Assembly: GCA_036005805.1 (NCBI GenBank)
Contig: DASYQE010000040.1
Location: 1 to 7,677 of the forward strand
Length of the DNA: 7,677 bases
From: DASRAU01 sp036005805
GTDB lineage: Bacteria > Acidobacteriota > Polarisedimenticolia > Gp22-AA2
Reading direction: 5' to 3'
The notes under the pieces are model-generated. The model worked only from the letters and a program-made list of their open reading frames with translations. It made no database searches and was not told the DNA's origin. Both the position numbers and the translations under genes were made by a program. Shown piece after piece: positions 1-4,858 of this stretch (positions are counted from its first letter, which is position 1; every line of letters begins with the position of its first letter).

Positions 1-1
1 G

Positions 2-136
2 AGCGGCGGCTGGACCGGCAACTACTCGCGAGGCCGGCTCATACTCCAGGGCGAGCCTATGCCGATGAGCGACAACAGTGACCTGTGGTTCCGTGCAGGA
101 GCCATTCGCCGGGACCGCCAGGCCCAAAGCAAATAG
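2..136 (+). CDS. C-terminal fragment of an unrecognised protein (5' end outside the window)
   Basis: The second plus frame is open from the window edge to a TAG at 134-136 and gives 44 residues, beginning SGGWTGNYSRGRL and ending RRDRQAQSK. About three quarters of its codons end in G or C, and the peptide looks protein-like (WTGNYSRGRL, SDNSDLWFRAGAIRRD). The other two plus frames stop earlier and show weaker third-position bias. It has no recognisable family motif and its start lies outside the window. If real, it converges with the kelch gene, leaving 175 bases between the two stops. It could also be a chance open frame in GC-rich DNA, so confidence is limited. Confidence 0.4.
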   Translation, partial: SGGWTGNYSRGRLILQGEPMPMSDNSDLWFRAGAIRRDRQAQSK

Positions 137-311
137 GCAGCAGGCTGGAGGCACGGTGCGCCAGGGCTCTTACACCCGCTGCTGCTCCTGCCCTGTGGAC
201 TCGGGAGGGGGAGGGGTGGCTCCCCGGATGACACCAACGAGCTGCAGCAGAACCCAAGGTCGTGGCTCTCCGCCCCGCTGGAGAGCACTGCGGAGGAACT
301 GATGTCTCCCT
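137..311. other. Intergenic region between two convergent genes
   Basis: This stretch separates the stop of the left-edge fragment from the stop of the kelch gene. Short open frames cross it in several frames, but none has a Shine-Dalgarno sequence or a protein-like composition. The only structure I see is the inverted repeat at 265-286. Confidence 0.5.
265..286 (-). terminator. Possible 3' hairpin downstream of the kelch gene
   Basis: GCTCTCC at 265-271 and GGAGAGC at 280-286 form a perfect 7-bp stem around an 8-base loop. It lies 25 bases past the kelch gene's TAG and between two convergent genes, which is where a bidirectional terminator would sit. No T-rich tract follows on either strand, so it is not a standard intrinsic terminator. 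It may only stabilise the transcript end, or be chance. Confidence 0.25.
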
Positions 312-2327
312 CTACGGGCACGAATTCGGTGAAGCGTTAATCCCGCTGTCGCGCGAGCCCACCTGCGAGGAACTGCCCGAGTCGTAGGTCCCGTTTCCGC
401 CGCAGTTGATTCCTCGCACAAGATAAAAGGACCCCCCTCCCGCAGGAGGCGTGTCCGTGGCCGCCATCGACGTAGCGGTTGAATCGTTGGCCAGGCAAGC
501 CCGGATCGCCGTCGTGAAATCACCGCCCGATCCGAGCAGCGACTGCAGGTCACCGCGCAATACATCGTACCCTGTGGTGTTGGAGACCGTGCTCCATGAC
601 ATCGAAGCGTCGGTTCCGACTTGCGACACCGTCAGATTGGGAACCCCGGTGGGCGCCGGCGCGTCATCAACGATTCCGTTGCAGTCGTCATCTATGCCGT
701 TGCACACCTCGGATGTGGGCGCGCCCGGAGTACACGTCTGGGCCACACCGCCCACGCAGTTCTGGACCGTACGCTGGCAGGCGCCGACCCCGCATGTGGT
801 TAGGCCCAGTCCCTCGTCGATCTGGCCGTCGCAGTTGTCGTCGATGCCGTTGCAGAGATCCGTCGCACCCGGATGGATGGCCGGATTCCCGTCGTCGCAG
901 TCGCCATCGCACTCGGAGAACCCGTCGCCGTCGTTGTCGGTTTCGCCCAGGAGGTAGCGACCGCCGGTATGGGCATAGGGCATTCCCTCGGTGCCACCCC
1001 ACACGATCATGAAGTTCCCGGTCCAGACGGCCGTGTGCTCCCAGCGCTGCGTCGGCGCGCGCACCGTCGAGAGCGTCATCCAGGTATTCGACATCGGGTC
1101 GAAGCGCCCGCCGTCGTTGCGCGCGTACCCATTACCGCCCCAGATCACCATGGCGCTTCCGGTCCACACGGCGGTGTGCTCGGAGCGACCCGCGGGTGCG
1201 CCCGACAGCGTCGTGTCCTGCCAGGTATCGCCGACGGGGTCGTAGATGCCGCCCGAGTTGAAGTAGTAGGGGGGGGCGGTGCCTCGGTATCCGCCCCAGA
1301 TCACCATGCGGGAGCCGGTCCAGATGGCCGTGTGCGATAGGACGGCCATCGGAGCGCCCACGACCGAGGTGGGCATCCAGGTGTCGCTCACCGGGTCGTA
1401 GCGTCCGCCCGTGTTGCTGTAGGAGGAGCCGTTCCACTCGTGACCGCCCCAGATCACCATGCGGGAGCCGGTCCAGATGGCCGTGTGCCATGAGCGATCC
1501 AGCGGAGCGCCCACGACCGAGGTGGGCATCCAGGTGTCGCTCGCCGGGTTGTAGCGTCCGCCCGCCACGCCGGCCCCTCCTCCCCAAACGATCATGAGGC
1601 TCCCCGTCCAGACCGCCGTGTGCGTCCCGCGCGCCGAGGGTGCGCCCGACTGGGAAGTTGGTGTCCAGGTGTCGCTCGCCGGATCGTACCGCGCACCCGT
1701 GCCAATTCGCGCCGAGCCGTTGACCCCTCCCCACACGATCATGCGGCTGCCGGTCCAGACGGCGCTGTGCAAATGGCGGGGCGAAGGCGCGTTCACGGAC
1801 GAGGTGGGAGTCCAAGCGTCGATCGCGGGATCGTAGCGAGAGCCGCGGTTCATGTCGGAGGAGCCGTCGTACCCTCCCCAGACCACCATGTGAGTGCCTG
1901 TCCAGACCGCGGTGTGCTGGTAGGACACCGGAGGCGCGCCGACGGGCGAGACCGACATCGGCGTCCAGGTGTCGCTGGCTGGGTCGTAGCGTCCTCCCGG
2001 CTTCAGGTCCGTGCCAGCGTCGCTCGCTCCTCCCCACACGATCATCAGGCCGCCGGTCCAGACGGCAGTGTGTCGACGGCGTGGGGTCGGCGCGCCGGCG
2101 GCCGACGTGGGCGTCCACGTGTCGCTCACCGAGTCGTAGCGCCCCCCACTCTGCAGTGCCTGCTCCCCGTCGTATCCTCCCCAGAGGACCATGGCGCTGC
2201 CGGTCCAGACGAGCGAGAACTCGCTGCGAGGATCCGGCATGCCCACCGTCGACACCGGCGTCCAGGCGTCGGTCGCCGGATCGTACCGCGCACCGGGAAC
2301 GTTGAAGCGGTCCCCCCAGACGACCAT
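312..2327 (-). CDS. C-terminal part of the kelch-repeat protein: repeats 5-14, MopE-like motifs, C-terminal beta domain
   Basis: This frame is closed upstream by a TAG at 2379-2381, and its first ATG (2327) lies inside repeat 5 with no ribosome site. It is therefore a continuation of the gene starting at 3582, not an independent gene. Repeats 5 to 14 share the pattern HTAVWTGSxMIVWGG, then GGRYDPxSDTW and GAPxxR. After repeat 14 comes an Asp-rich stretch at about 805-941 (TDNDGDG, DGDCDD, CNGIDDNCDGQIDEG). This is the calcium-type motif of MopE-like proteins. A Cys-containing linker (TTCGVGACQ) and a second, shorter motif, CNGIDDDCNGIVDD, follow. The last 110 residues or so (VPNLTVSQVG to INASPNSCP) look like a fibronectin-III-like or sorting-type beta domain with paired cysteines. 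It has no LPXTG and no outer-membrane anchor that I recognise. The ligand is unknown. Confidence 0.8.
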   Translation of the reverse strand: MVVWGDRFNVPGARYDPATDAWTPVSTVGMPDPRSEFSLVWTGSAMVLWGGYDGEQALQSGGRYDSVSDTWTPTSAAGAPTPRRRHTAVWTGGLMIVWGGASDAGTDLKPGGRYDPASDTWTPMSVSPVGAPPVSYQHTAVWTGTHMVVWGGYDGSSDMNRGSRYDPAIDAWTPTSSVNAPSPRHLHSAVWTGSRMIVWGGVNGSARIGTGARYDPASDTWTPTSQSGAPSARGTHTAVWTGSLMIVWGGGAGVAGGRYNPASDTWMPTSVVGAPLDRSWHTAIWTGSRMVIWGGHEWNGSSYSNTGGRYDPVSDTWMPTSVVGAPMAVLSHTAIWTGSRMVIWGGYRGTAPPYYFNSGGIYDPVGDTWQDTTLSGAPAGRSEHTAVWTGSAMVIWGGNGYARNDGGRFDPMSNTWMTLSTVRAPTQRWEHTAVWTGNFMIVWGGTEGMPYAHTGGRYLLGETDNDGDGFSECDGDCDDGNPAIHPGATDLCNGIDDNCDGQIDEGLGLTTCGVGACQRTVQNCVGGVAQTCTPGAPTSEVCNGIDDDCNGIVDDAPAPTGVPNLTVSQVGTDASMSWSTVSNTTGYDVLRGDLQSLLGSGGDFTTAIRACLANDSTATSMAATDTPPAGGGSFYLVRGINCGGNGTYDSGSSSQVGSRDSGINASPNSCP

Positions 2328-3582
2328 GAGACTGCCGGTCCAGACGGCCTTCGGGTTTTGGGAGAGACTCGGGTGCGCCTATAGTCGACGTGGCCGTCCA
2401 GGTATCGTGCACCGGATCGTATCGTCCACCCGTGGATGGGTGCGAACCGTCATACCCGCCCCAGATCACCATGGCGCTTCCGGTCCACACGACGGTGTGC
2501 TGGTAGCGACCCGTGGGTGCGCCGGACAGCGTCGTGTCCTGCCAGGTATCGCCGACGGGGTCGTAGCGCCCGCCCGTGGCGAGGAGGTTGGAGGCATTAC
2601 CCATGCCTCCCCAGACGATCATCCGGCTTCCGGTCCAGACCGCCGTGTGCTGGGAACGCGCCGAGGGGGCGTTCAAATTCGAGATGGGAGTCCAGGTGTC
2701 GCTGGCCGGGTCGTAGCGCCCGCCCGTGGCGGAGCTTGTGTTGGTGGCAACAAGGCCTCCCCAGACGAGCATCGCGCTCCCCGTCCAGACCGCGGTGTGG
2801 CTGGATCGCGGCGACGGTGCGCCCACGGTCGTCACGGGCGACCAGGCATCGCTGGCCGGGTCGTAGCGCCATCCCCCTTGGAGGCCGGAGGAGGAGCTAC
2901 CTCCCCAGATCACCATCAGTGAGCCGGTCCACACGGCCGTGTGGTTCTGCAAGGGCGGCGGAGCGTCGTCCAGGGAGCCATTGTCCCAGGTGCAGTCGCT
3001 CGCGGACGTGCTCCCGGTCATTGTCCCCGAGCCGGGCGCAACGGGGAGCGCGGAGCGCGCCGCGGCGACCGTACGGACCGAAGACGCGTCGAGATCCGGC
3101 GCGACGCGCCCCCACCACTCGTCATATGTCGCCGCGCTTTCGTGGAATCGCCGATCGAAGTCGTGGAAGCTCCTCGCGAGCCGATCGGCGAGGGAAGCCC
3201 TCGCGAGGCATTCCTGGACGAGAACCGGATCGTCCCCCAGCGCCGCGAACAGCTCCCGGAGCCTCTCCGGCATGCGCGAGCCGCGGGCCATGCGCTCGAG
3301 CTCGCTCTCGAGCATCGCGCCGGTCACGGGCGTGTGCCAGAAGCGCTCGAGCGCGGCCGACTGCTTCAGGTACGTCTCGACCTTCCGTTCCCAGACCTGC
3401 CGCGGGACCGCTTCCTCGAACGGCTGCGTCGCGCCGAGCTGGTGTGAGTAGTAAACGCGCTCGATGGCTTCCTGGGCCTTGACCCGGTCCTCGAAGGTCA
3501 GGTCGCGAGCAAACAGGATCGAAGGAGATAGAAGTACCGCACCGAGAATGACGAGCACGGAGAGAGATTGCGTGTGCTTCAT
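1132..3582 (-). CDS. N-terminal part of the kelch-repeat protein: signal peptide, helical domain, kelch repeats 1-4
   Basis: The ATG at 3580-3582 follows GGAGGG with 5 bases between, a good ribosome site. Residues 1-25 form a signal peptide (basic start, hydrophobic core, ILFA before RD), so the product is exported. Residues 26 to about 165 are predicted helical and charged, with IERVYYSHQLG, PFEEAVPR and RMPERLRELFAALGDDP. It resembles the SurA/parvulin-like N-terminal regions fused to varied repeats in Acidobacteria-type proteins; this is recollection, not a search result. CTW at 197-199 looks like a lone propeller strand. Kelch repeats start at His214. Genuine sequence ends near 2370. From there to the TAA at 1132 the frame is a shadow of the other minus frame, so residues beyond about 404 should not be trusted. 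I found no convincing promoter; TTGACG at 3693-3698 lacks a good -10. Confidence 0.75.
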   Translation of the reverse strand: MKHTQSLSVLVILGAVLLSPSILFARDLTFEDRVKAQEAIERVYYSHQLGATQPFEEAVPRQVWERKVETYLKQSAALERFWHTPVTGAMLESELERMARGSRMPERLRELFAALGDDPVLVQECLARASLADRLARSFHDFDRRFHESAATYDEWWGRVAPDLDASSVRTVAAARSALPVAPGSGTMTGSTSASDCTWDNGSLDDAPPPLQNHTAVWTGSLMVIWGGSSSSGLQGGWRYDPASDAWSPVTTVGAPSPRSSHTAVWTGSAMLVWGGLVATNTSSATGGRYDPASDTWTPISNLNAPSARSQHTAVWTGSRMIVWGGMGNASNLLATGGRYDPVGDTWQDTTLSGAPTGRYQHTVVWTGSAMVIWGGYDGSHPSTGGRYDPVHDTWTATSTIGAPESLPKPEGRLDRQSHGRLGGPLQRSRCAVRSGDRRLDAGVDGGHAGSSQRVLARLDRQRHGPLGRIRRGAGTAEWGALRLGERHVDAHVGRRRADPTPSTHCRLDRRPDDRVGRSERRWHGPEAGRTLRPSQRHLDADVGLARRRASGVLPAHRGLDRHSHGGLGRVRRLLRHEPRLSLRSRDRRLDSHLVRERAFAPPFAQRRLDRQPHDRVGRGQRLGANWHGCAVRSGERHLDTNFPVGRTLGARDAHGGLDGEPHDRLGRRGRRGGRTLQPGERHLDAHLGRGRSAGSLMAHGHLDRLPHGDLGRSRVERLLLQQHGRTLRPGERHLDAHLGRGRSDGRPIAHGHLDRLPHGDLGRIPRHRPPLLLQLGRHLRPRRRYLAGHDAVGRTRGSLRAHRRVDRKRHGDLGR
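1140..1244 (-). repeat. Near-identical DNA segment, copy A (partner at 2461-2565)
   Basis: This 105-base segment matches 2461-2565 with 5 mismatches by direct comparison, about 95% identity. The two copies encode the YDPVGDTWQDTTLSGAP junctions of repeats 12 and 3. They are therefore nine repeats apart yet closer to each other than to adjacent units. This suggests recent duplication or gene conversion within the array. Confidence 0.85.
1291..1411 (-). repeat. Near-identical DNA segment in repeats 11/12 (partner at 1444-1564)
   Basis: This 121-base segment matches 1444-1564 at an in-frame offset of 153 bases (51 codons), with 10 mismatches. Eight of the mismatches cluster in the short variable turn after GAP. 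Both copies encode DTWMPTSVVGAP and HTAIWTGSRMVIWGG. The pattern fits a recent single-unit tandem duplication. Confidence 0.85.
1444..1564 (-). repeat. Near-identical DNA segment in repeats 10/11 (partner at 1291-1411)
   Basis: This is the partner of 1291-1411, about 92% identical. Outside the variable turn only two bases differ (A/G and C/T), so the duplication is recent compared with the other repeats, which differ widely. Confidence 0.85.
2461..2565 (-). repeat. Near-identical DNA segment, copy B (partner at 1140-1244)
   Basis: This is the partner copy, encoding the junction of kelch repeats 3 and 4 (SAMVIWGG and WQDTTLSGAP). It lies about 90 bases upstream, in the gene's sense, of the frameshift. 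Such a long direct match can also misguide short-read assembly. Confidence 0.85.
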
Positions 3583-3587
3583 GAAAT

Positions 3588-3593
3588 CCCTCC
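3588..3593 (-). promoter_or_regulatory. Ribosome binding site of the kelch gene
   Basis: On the minus strand GGAGGG ends five bases before the ATG at 3582. This supports that start, and the signal peptide begins immediately after it. Confidence 0.7.
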
Positions 3594-3994
3594 GCTCCTG
3601 CGAGGTGCAGCCCTCGCGCGAAGCGCATAGCTGCTTTCCGGCTGGTCTTGATCCGGTCCTATCCCCAACTCAATGCGCCGTTTCGGCTTGCCCGTCAAGA
3701 GGTATCAGCAGGAGAGAGGCCTTCGGGTTCCGTACCACTCCGGGACAGTCCGTCCAGGACCTCTGGGGTTGACAGGTCGAGAGACTACCCGGAGCGGAGA
3801 CGAGAGGCGGACACAACTGGCTCGGTGTCCAGAAGAACGAGAGCCCCGACCGCTCACGCGATCGAGGCTCCCACGGGCTCTTCGGACCTCGATTCGGATC
3901 GGAAACCGCCAGATTTTCCTTGAGCATCCGAGGGTGCCGAGCGGCGATCTGCAGGAGGGCGAGCGCGGCCTTCGGGACCCCGGCGACCCTGCTC

Positions 3995-4010
3995 CCGTTT
4001 GCGCAAACGG
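3995..4010. promoter_or_regulatory. Perfect 16-base palindrome CCGTTTGCGCAAACGG
   Basis: The two 8-base halves are exact reverse complements with no spacer. It lies 35 bases beyond the tRNA-Asn 3' end. As RNA it could form only a 6-bp stem with a GCGC loop, and no T-tract follows. A transcription-terminator reading is therefore weak, and a dimeric-repressor operator is an alternative. Nothing in the window identifies a regulator. Confidence 0.3.
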
Positions 4011-4045
4011 CGGCAGCGAGTTCGAAGAGACTGCGCTTTGGGAGA

Positions 4046-4120
<75 letters not shown>

Positions 4121-4145
4121 CCACTGGGTTCTGGCTGGCCGGGGA

Positions 4146-4174
4146 ATAGTACGGAACGGCCCGCCCCCGGTCAA
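4146..4174 (-). promoter_or_regulatory. Sigma70-type promoter of tRNA-Asn
   Basis: On the minus strand TTGACC (4174-4169) is followed by a 17-base spacer and TACTAT (4151-4146). Both hexamers match the consensus well with ideal spacing. Transcription would begin near 4139, giving a leader of roughly 19 bases before the tRNA. The GC-rich spacer touching the -10 box resembles a stable-RNA promoter, but stringent control is inference. Confidence 0.7.
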
Positions 4175-4216
4175 GCGTTGTGGCTCAGGGAAGCACTGCT
4201 GTCGGGAGTTTGACGC

Positions 4217-4783
4217 CTACAGGCCGAACTCGCTCTTCCGGAAGAGGGGCTGGAAGCGCCAGCGGGTCAAGGCCTGCGCCCCCCCCTGCTCCCGATCCAC
4301 GACCGCCACGACCGCCGCGATGTCGAGGCCGGCCGCTTCGATCTTCTCGATGGCTTCGAGGGTCGATTTCGCGGTCGTCACCACGTCCTCGAAGACGACG
4401 ACGCGGGCGCCCCGCGGGATGTCGTTCTCGATGAGGCGCTCGGTGCCGTGGTCCTTGCTCGCCTTGCGGACGAGGAAGGCCCGGACGGGGTGGCCGCCGC
4501 CCGCTTCGTGCCGCTCCCAGGAGCGGCCGGCGACGTGGCCGACGACCGGGTCGGCGCCGATGGTCGGCCCGCCGATGGCGTCGATGCGCTTCCCGTCCTC
4601 CCGTTCGAGCCGGTCGATCCCCTGGAGGAGCAGGGTCCCCAGCAGGTGCAGGCCCTCCGGGTCGAGGGTGGCCCGCTTGCAGTCGAAGTAAACGCTGGAC
4701 TTCTGCCCCGAGGCGAGGGTGAATTCCCCCCGCAGGATGCACTTCGCTTCGATGAGGGCCTTTAGCCTGGAACGGGGGTCCAC
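4217..4783 (-). CDS. pyrE: Orotate phosphoribosyltransferase
   Basis: The product (188 residues, close to the usual bacterial length) transfers the phosphoribosyl group of PRPP to orotate to make OMP, the fifth step of de novo pyrimidine synthesis. It acts in the cytosol as a dimer. FTLASGQKSSVYFDCK at 21-36 matches the conserved N-terminal region. RKASKDHG at 106-113 is the mobile catalytic loop with its Lys and His. FEDVVTTAKS at 131-140 is the PRPP-binding motif, and VVDREQGG at 161-168 is the conserved C-terminal turn. In the PRPP loop, Ala138-Lys139 take the place of the more usual Gly-Gly or Gly-Lys. The start is GTG at 4783, chosen because AAGGAGG lies 8 bases upstream and MDPRSRLK begins the conserved fold. 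It has its own promoter and is divergent from the GWxTD gene. Confidence 0.95.
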   Translation of the reverse strand: MDPRSRLKALIEAKCILRGEFTLASGQKSSVYFDCKRATLDPEGLHLLGTLLLQGIDRLEREDGKRIDAIGGPTIGADPVVGHVAGRSWERHEAGGGHPVRAFLVRKASKDHGTERLIENDIPRGARVVVFEDVVTTAKSTLEAIEKIEAAGLDIAAVVAVVDREQGGAQALTRWRFQPLFRKSEFGL

Positions 4784-4791
4784 CGGTCCGT

Positions 4792-4798
4792 CCTCCTT
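4792..4798 (-). promoter_or_regulatory. Strong ribosome binding site of pyrE
   Basis: AAGGAGG, a full Shine-Dalgarno match, lies 8 bases before the GTG at 4783 and fixes this non-ATG start. Confidence 0.85.
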
Positions 4799-4802
4799 CT
4801 TT

Positions 4803-4817
4803 CGGGGTCGGGCCCCG
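4803..4817 (-). promoter_or_regulatory. Small GC hairpin in the pyrE leader
   Basis: CGGGG and CCCCG pair around a 5-base loop. With transcription starting near 4822, this stem would sit close to the 5' end of the pyrE mRNA, five bases before the Shine-Dalgarno sequence. It could affect translation or transcript stability. No anti-terminator or T-tract is visible, so classical attenuation is not supported, and chance is possible at this GC content. Confidence 0.25.
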
Positions 4818-4827
4818 GAATCACCCG

Positions 4828-4833
4828 TATAAT
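4828..4833 (+). promoter_or_regulatory. Possible -10 box (TATAAT) for the GWxTD gene
   Basis: A perfect TATAAT lies on the plus strand in the only AT-rich patch of the divergent region. No -35 hexamer is seen 16-18 bases upstream. A start near 4840 would leave only about 12 bases before the ATG at 4852, so the transcript would be nearly leaderless. The patch overlaps the pyrE -10 box on the other strand. Confidence 0.35.
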
Positions 4834-4858
4834 AATGTTGCGTTCAAGCTGATGTCAT
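4829..4858 (-). promoter_or_regulatory. Probable promoter of pyrE
   Basis: On the minus strand ATGACA (4858-4853) precedes TATTAT (4834-4829) with an 18-base spacer. Each hexamer is one mismatch from consensus. The predicted start near 4822 gives a leader of about 39 bases that includes the Shine-Dalgarno sequence. The -35 hexamer lies within the first codons of the divergent GWxTD gene. Confidence 0.5.

Larger units (their letters stand above)
942..2943 (-). repeat. Fourteen tandem kelch-like repeats (about 143 bases each)
   Basis: The repeats run from His214 of the protein to the residue before TDNDGDG. Each unit averages about 48 residues. It has a hydrophobic strand ending in the kelch double glycine (VWGG), a variable loop of 5-14 residues, then GGRYDP, DTW and a GAP turn. 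Unit 5 is the most divergent: NPK replaces the HT lead and WGD replaces WGG. Unit 14 stops after GGRYLLGE, so its last strand is missing. The isolated CTW segment before unit 1 could supply that strand, as in the strand-swapped closure of beta-propellers. Unit count and boundaries are my own reading and could shift by one at the ends. Confidence 0.85.
312..3582 (-). pseudogene. Frameshifted gene for a secreted kelch-repeat / MopE-like metal-binding protein (whole locus)
   Basis: One ancestral gene of about 1,089 codons explains two overlapping open frames. The N-terminal frame (from ATG 3582) carries kelch repeats 1 to 4 and then turns to Arg-rich nonsense. The other minus frame, one base away, takes up the repeats at number 5 and continues to the TAG at 312. 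Between the conserved GAP and AVW of the repeat there should be 21 bases; positions 2349-2370 hold 22. One extra base therefore accounts for the break. Domain order is signal peptide, helical N-terminal domain, 14 kelch repeats, Asp-rich MopE-like motifs and a beta-rich C-terminal domain. The protein is presumably exported and outer-surface or extracellular, but its ligand and role are unknown. An assembly or sequencing error is as likely as a true mutation, because both halves remain well conserved with no other stops. Confidence 0.75.
3583..4045. other. 463-base region without a credible gene, between the kelch gene and tRNA-Asn
   Basis: Open frames cross this stretch on both strands but none convinces. 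The longest plus frame (3673-4149) reads straight through the antisense of the tRNA, and a minus frame of 85 codons (3927-3670) has no ribosome site or family features. It contains the kelch Shine-Dalgarno sequence, a TTGACG hexamer at 3693-3698 (minus) without a matching -10, and a TTGACA at 3769-3774 (plus) likewise alone. It also holds an AGAGCCC/GGGCTCT pair at 3840-3846 and 3875-3881 with a long loop, and the palindrome at 3995-4010. It probably carries the leader or promoter of the kelch gene and the 3' trailer of the tRNA. Confidence 0.5.

Noticed and set aside
1132..2348. Arg-rich continuation of the N-terminal kelch frame after the frameshift
   Set aside because: It is the repeat region read one base out of frame (RLDRQSHGRLGG in place of VWTGSLMVVWG), so it is not real protein sequence.
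2349..2370. Programmed frameshift at the slippery-looking C CCA AAA heptamer
   Set aside because: That heptamer favours a -1 slip, but joining the two frames needs +1 (or -2). An extra base in the DNA is the simpler explanation.
942..2943. CRISPR array or DNA-level satellite
   Set aside because: The periodicity of about 143 bases comes from protein repeats; the units vary in length by whole codons, encode kelch blades and have no conserved short repeat/spacer pattern.
3769..3797. Plus-strand TTGACA as a promoter
   Set aside because: No -10 hexamer lies 16-18 bases downstream, and no plus-strand gene follows.
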